Below, piece by piece: positions 7,856-10,116 of a stretch of 10,116 bases of DNA (positions are counted from its first letter, which is position 1; each line of letters begins with the position of its first letter). The stretch spans positions 1 to 10,116 of the forward strand of contig DCGI01000038.1 in NCBI GenBank assembly GCA_002315475.1, given 5' to 3'. This DNA is from Christensenella sp. UBA1782. Its GTDB lineage: Bacteria > Bacillota > Clostridia > Christensenellales > DTU072. A model generated the notes under the pieces. It saw only the letters and a program-made list of their open reading frames with translations. It made no database searches and was not told where the DNA came from. A program made the translations under genes and the position numbers.

Positions 7856-8974
7856 TTATTTTTTACTTTTTTTGCTCTTTTTTGAAGTAACGTTATAGAA
7901 CGGTACAACGATTTTTTCGGAAAGATATTGTTCGTAATTGCACATGGTCAAGCAATAATACTTTGTGCCGAACACCAACAAAACAGCCACGACGATGGAA
8001 GAAATAAAGCTTTCCAACACGCCGATAAGCACGAACGGAACGGCAAAAGCAATGAGGACGAATAAGTTCTGTAAAAACATATAAAACGTAAAAACAAGGG
8101 CGTTTTTAACCTTATCTTTTAACGGGATATCGTACAGAACGATAATGGGCATCAAGTGCATGGTGAACATCAACGTCAGCAAAGCAAGTGCCGACGAAAC
8201 CAGCACGAGAATCCACTCTCCCGCTCCCGCACAACCGGCATGAAAGCGACTGACGAAGAAAACGATGGCGTTTCCGTTTCCGGCGAGAACCAAGAAAAAG
8301 AGAAAACCGACCAATAAAAACTGCGCCCAATATTTCTTAATTCCTAAGAAAAACTCGGTAAAAGCTTTCGGTACGTCGTTGCCGTAATTATCTTTTTTCG
8401 AGCGAAAACTGTCGCCGATGATAAATTTCATACACAAAGGCATCATACCGGACAAGCCTATGCTCATAATCAAAGCCCCTACGCCCGCCGCCGCAAAAAT
8501 CAAATAATACACGTCGGTGGCATAAGCGGAAATCGACTGAACGGTATACGCCGAAGAAGAAATCCCGAATCCGATATTCGTCATCAAATAGGGTGCGGAT
8601 ATGCCTTGCAAAAGGTAAGCGATTCTTTCCACCCCGCCCAAAGCCAATACTGCGGCGAATACGGCAAGCAACGGTAACGTAAAAATGACGAACATAAGGT
8701 TTGCCATCAAGACGGAACTGTTCCTGCGTTTTGCGACTTCCCAAAAGTACTTAAAACGTCCTTGTCCTTCGGGTAACGGGGGCGTTACGCCGCCGTCTTC
8801 CCGTCTTTCGGGACATCCGGTTATGTATTGCAACAGTCCCAATCCTTTTCCCTTTTTGCCCGCATTCTGCGGAACCTGTTGTTGTTTTTCGCTCCGTTGC
8901 GAAGAACGGGATTTGGAGGCTTGTTGATTGCTTTGTTGCATTTTTACATACGAGCTTTTTTTCTTTTTTGCCAT
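7856..8974 (-). CDS. Six-segment integral membrane protein, DUF624/YesL-like
   Basis: The product is 372 residues, from an ATG with AGGAG six bases upstream to TAA. Residues 1-87 are polar and Lys/Gln/Ser-rich (starting MAKKKK), probably disordered and cytoplasmic. Hydrophobic segments lie at about 88-113, 156-182, 216-242, 254-281, 303-320 and 322-340, and a basic tail ends in KKSKKSKK. The stretch RFKYFWEVAKRR followed by ANLMFVIFTLPLLAV, and later KDKVKNALVFTFYMFLQN before the last pair of segments, resemble the YesL/DUF624 family of small membrane proteins often found in Bacillota. That match is by eye. No transporter or enzyme motif was seen, so function is unknown. Lys-rich tails at both ends suggest contact with nucleic acid, ribosomes or acidic lipid, which is speculation. 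It follows typA by 17 bases and is probably cotranscribed with it. Confidence 0.88.
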   Translation of the reverse strand: MAKKKKSSYVKMQQSNQQASKSRSSQRSEKQQQVPQNAGKKGKGLGLLQYITGCPERREDGGVTPPLPEGQGRFKYFWEVAKRRNSSVLMANLMFVIFTLPLLAVFAAVLALGGVERIAYLLQGISAPYLMTNIGFGISSSAYTVQSISAYATDVYYLIFAAAGVGALIMSIGLSGMMPLCMKFIIGDSFRSKKDNYGNDVPKAFTEFFLGIKKYWAQFLLVGFLFFLVLAGNGNAIVFFVSRFHAGCAGAGEWILVLVSSALALLTLMFTMHLMPIIVLYDIPLKDKVKNALVFTFYMFLQNLFVLIAFAVPFVLIGVLESFISSIVVAVLLVFGTKYYCLTMCNYEQYLSEKIVVPFYNVTSKKSKKSKK

Positions 8975-8980
8975 GTTTTT

Positions 8981-8985
8981 CTCCT
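8981..8985 (-). promoter_or_regulatory. Ribosome binding site of the membrane-protein gene (AGGAG)
   Basis: AGGAG lies in the 17-base gap between the typA stop (8992-8994) and the ATG at 8974, six bases from the start. It supports this ATG and independent initiation within one transcript. Confidence 0.8.
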
Positions 8986-8991
8986 ACTTGT

Positions 8992-10116
8992 TTAGTTTCC
9001 GTTTCTTTCCCGAACCAATCTTCGCATACGTTCCGCATGATCCAAAATGATTTTACGCATACGCAAACTCTTGGGGGTGACTTCCAACATTTCGTCGGGG
9101 TTCAAAAATTCTATACATTCTTCCAAACTCAAATGGCGTGGCGTTTCCAACGTGAGCGCTTCGTCGCTGCCCGCCGCACGCATATTGGTCACGTGCTTCT
9201 TCTTGCAAACGTTGACGCTGACGTCGTCTTGTTTGGGCGAGTAACCGACGATCATGCCGGCATACACCTGCGTTCCCGGTTCGATAAAAAGTTGTCCTCT
9301 GCCCTGTGCGTTGAACAGACCGTACGTTACGGCTTCTCCCGTTTCCCACGCGACCAAAGCACCGTAGGAACGGCGAAGAATGGTACCTTTTAACTGTTCG
9401 TACGACTTGAACACGCTACTGGATATACCTTCTCCGCGCGTCAAAGTCATAAAGTCGTTTCTAAAGCCCAACAGACCTCTTGCGGGGATGGTGTATTCCA
9501 ATTTGGTACGGTTGCCCAAAGCGACCATGTTTTCCATTTCTCCGTGTCTTCTGCCGAGGTTTTCCATGACGGGGCCGATACACTCGGTCGGCACGTCTAC
9601 GACCAAACTTTCCATCGGTTCGCAGAGTACGCCGTCGATAATCTTATTGATCACCTGCGGAGTACTGACTTGAAATTCGTATCCTTCTCGACGCATGTTT
9701 TCTATCAAAATGGAAAGGTGAATTTCTCCACGTCCGCTGACGATAAATTCGTCGGCACTCTTTTCGGTAACACGTAAAGAAACGTCTTTCAGCAATTCTT
9801 TTTCCAACCTCGCACGCAAGTGTCGGGACGTGACGAATTTTCCTTCTTTCCCCGCAAACGGACTGTCGTTTACCGAGAAAGACATTTGCAAAGTAGGTTC
9901 GCTGATTTTTACGAAAGGTATGGGCTCTACTTTGGTCGGAGCGCAGACGGTTTCGCCGATGGTAATGTTTTCCATACCGCTGAAACTGACTATATCCCCC
10001 ACTTTCGCCGAATCCACCGTCGTCTTCCCCAAACCGGAGAATTGATAGATAGAACCGATTTTTCCCCGATAGGTTTCGTTGGTATGATAGTTGCAGACGA
10101 CTACGTCCTGATTCTG
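8992..10116 (-). CDS. typA: Ribosome-associated translational GTPase TypA/BipA, C-terminal 374 residues (5' end beyond window)
   Basis: TypA/BipA is an EF-G-like GTPase that binds the 70S ribosome and aids 50S assembly, especially under cold or other stress. The family is about 605-615 residues, so the N-terminal GTP-binding domain (about 235 residues) lies off the right edge and cannot be checked. The visible part begins in the domain II beta-barrel (GKIGSIYQF, GDIVSFSGM). It then shows family signatures: SPFAGKEGKFVTSR at visible residues 85-98, SGRGEIHLSILIENMRREG at 127-145, PARGLLGFRNDFMT at 211-224, and the BipA-specific C-terminal domain with VNVCKKKHVTNMRAAGSDEA at about 301-320, then LEVTPKSLRMRK near the end. 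The frame is intact to TAA at 8992. A TTG at 10032 is internal, not a start, since the family sequence continues upstream in frame. It is followed after 17 bases by the membrane-protein gene. Confidence 0.97.
   Translation of the reverse strand, partial: QNQDVVVCNYHTNETYRGKIGSIYQFSGLGKTTVDSAKVGDIVSFSGMENITIGETVCAPTKVEPIPFVKISEPTLQMSFSVNDSPFAGKEGKFVTSRHLRARLEKELLKDVSLRVTEKSADEFIVSGRGEIHLSILIENMRREGYEFQVSTPQVINKIIDGVLCEPMESLVVDVPTECIGPVMENLGRRHGEMENMVALGNRTKLEYTIPARGLLGFRNDFMTLTRGEGISSSVFKSYEQLKGTILRRSYGALVAWETGEAVTYGLFNAQGRGQLFIEPGTQVYAGMIVGYSPKQDDVSVNVCKKKHVTNMRAAGSDEALTLETPRHLSLEECIEFLNPDEMLEVTPKSLRMRKIILDHAERMRRLVRERNGN

Noticed and set aside
7708..7908. A 66-codon minus-strand frame across the intergenic region
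   Set aside because: It overlaps the end of the membrane-protein gene, runs through the terminator and A-tracts, and encodes Lys/Asn-rich low-complexity sequence. It is not a credible gene.
8751..9038. A 95-codon minus-strand frame overlapping typA and the membrane-protein gene
   Set aside because: It is an alternative frame over two well-supported genes and has no recognisable product.

Overview
All supportable genes in this window lie on the minus strand. Read in transcription order (right to left) they are: the 3' part of typA/bipA (10116-8992), a six-segment membrane protein of DUF624/YesL-like appearance (8974-7856), an intrinsic terminator, a compact intergenic regulatory region (7635-7855), and a single giant exported protein that starts at 7634 and is still open at the left edge, giving at least 2544 codons. 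The giant gene covers three quarters of the window. Because its stop lies outside the window it is easy to overlook: the many plus-strand open frames over it are antisense shadows.

The window suggests a Gram-positive-type bacterium of the phylum Bacillota, probably an uncultured gut-type clostridium. The reasons are the strong GGAGG/AGGAG ribosome sites, a near-consensus vegetative sigma-factor promoter, U-rich intrinsic termination, heavy use of TTG (Leu), TCG/TCC (Ser) and ACG (Thr), and a huge secreted protein built of degenerate YDG/MBG-like beta modules. The assignment below phylum level is a guess.

How the parts fit: typA (a ribosome-associated translational GTPase) and the membrane protein are 17 bases apart with a good ribosome site between them, so they probably form one transcript ending at the hairpin at 7788-7822. 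The giant gene has its own promoter (-35 TTGACG and -10 TATAAT separated by 17 bp). Three A7 tracts lie upstream at exact 13-bp spacing, and an 8-bp inverted repeat overlaps the -35 box, so it looks like an independently controlled surface-protein gene. Its product has an export signal, a Cys-rich N-terminal part with a zinc-ribbon-like C-x2-C-x2-C-G cluster, and then a very long Tyr-rich, acidic, repetitive beta-type region. Any cell-wall or membrane anchor would lie beyond the left edge.

No RNA genes, mobile elements, CRISPR arrays or attachment sites were recognised. The only non-coding stretch of any size is the 221-base region between the membrane protein and the giant gene.
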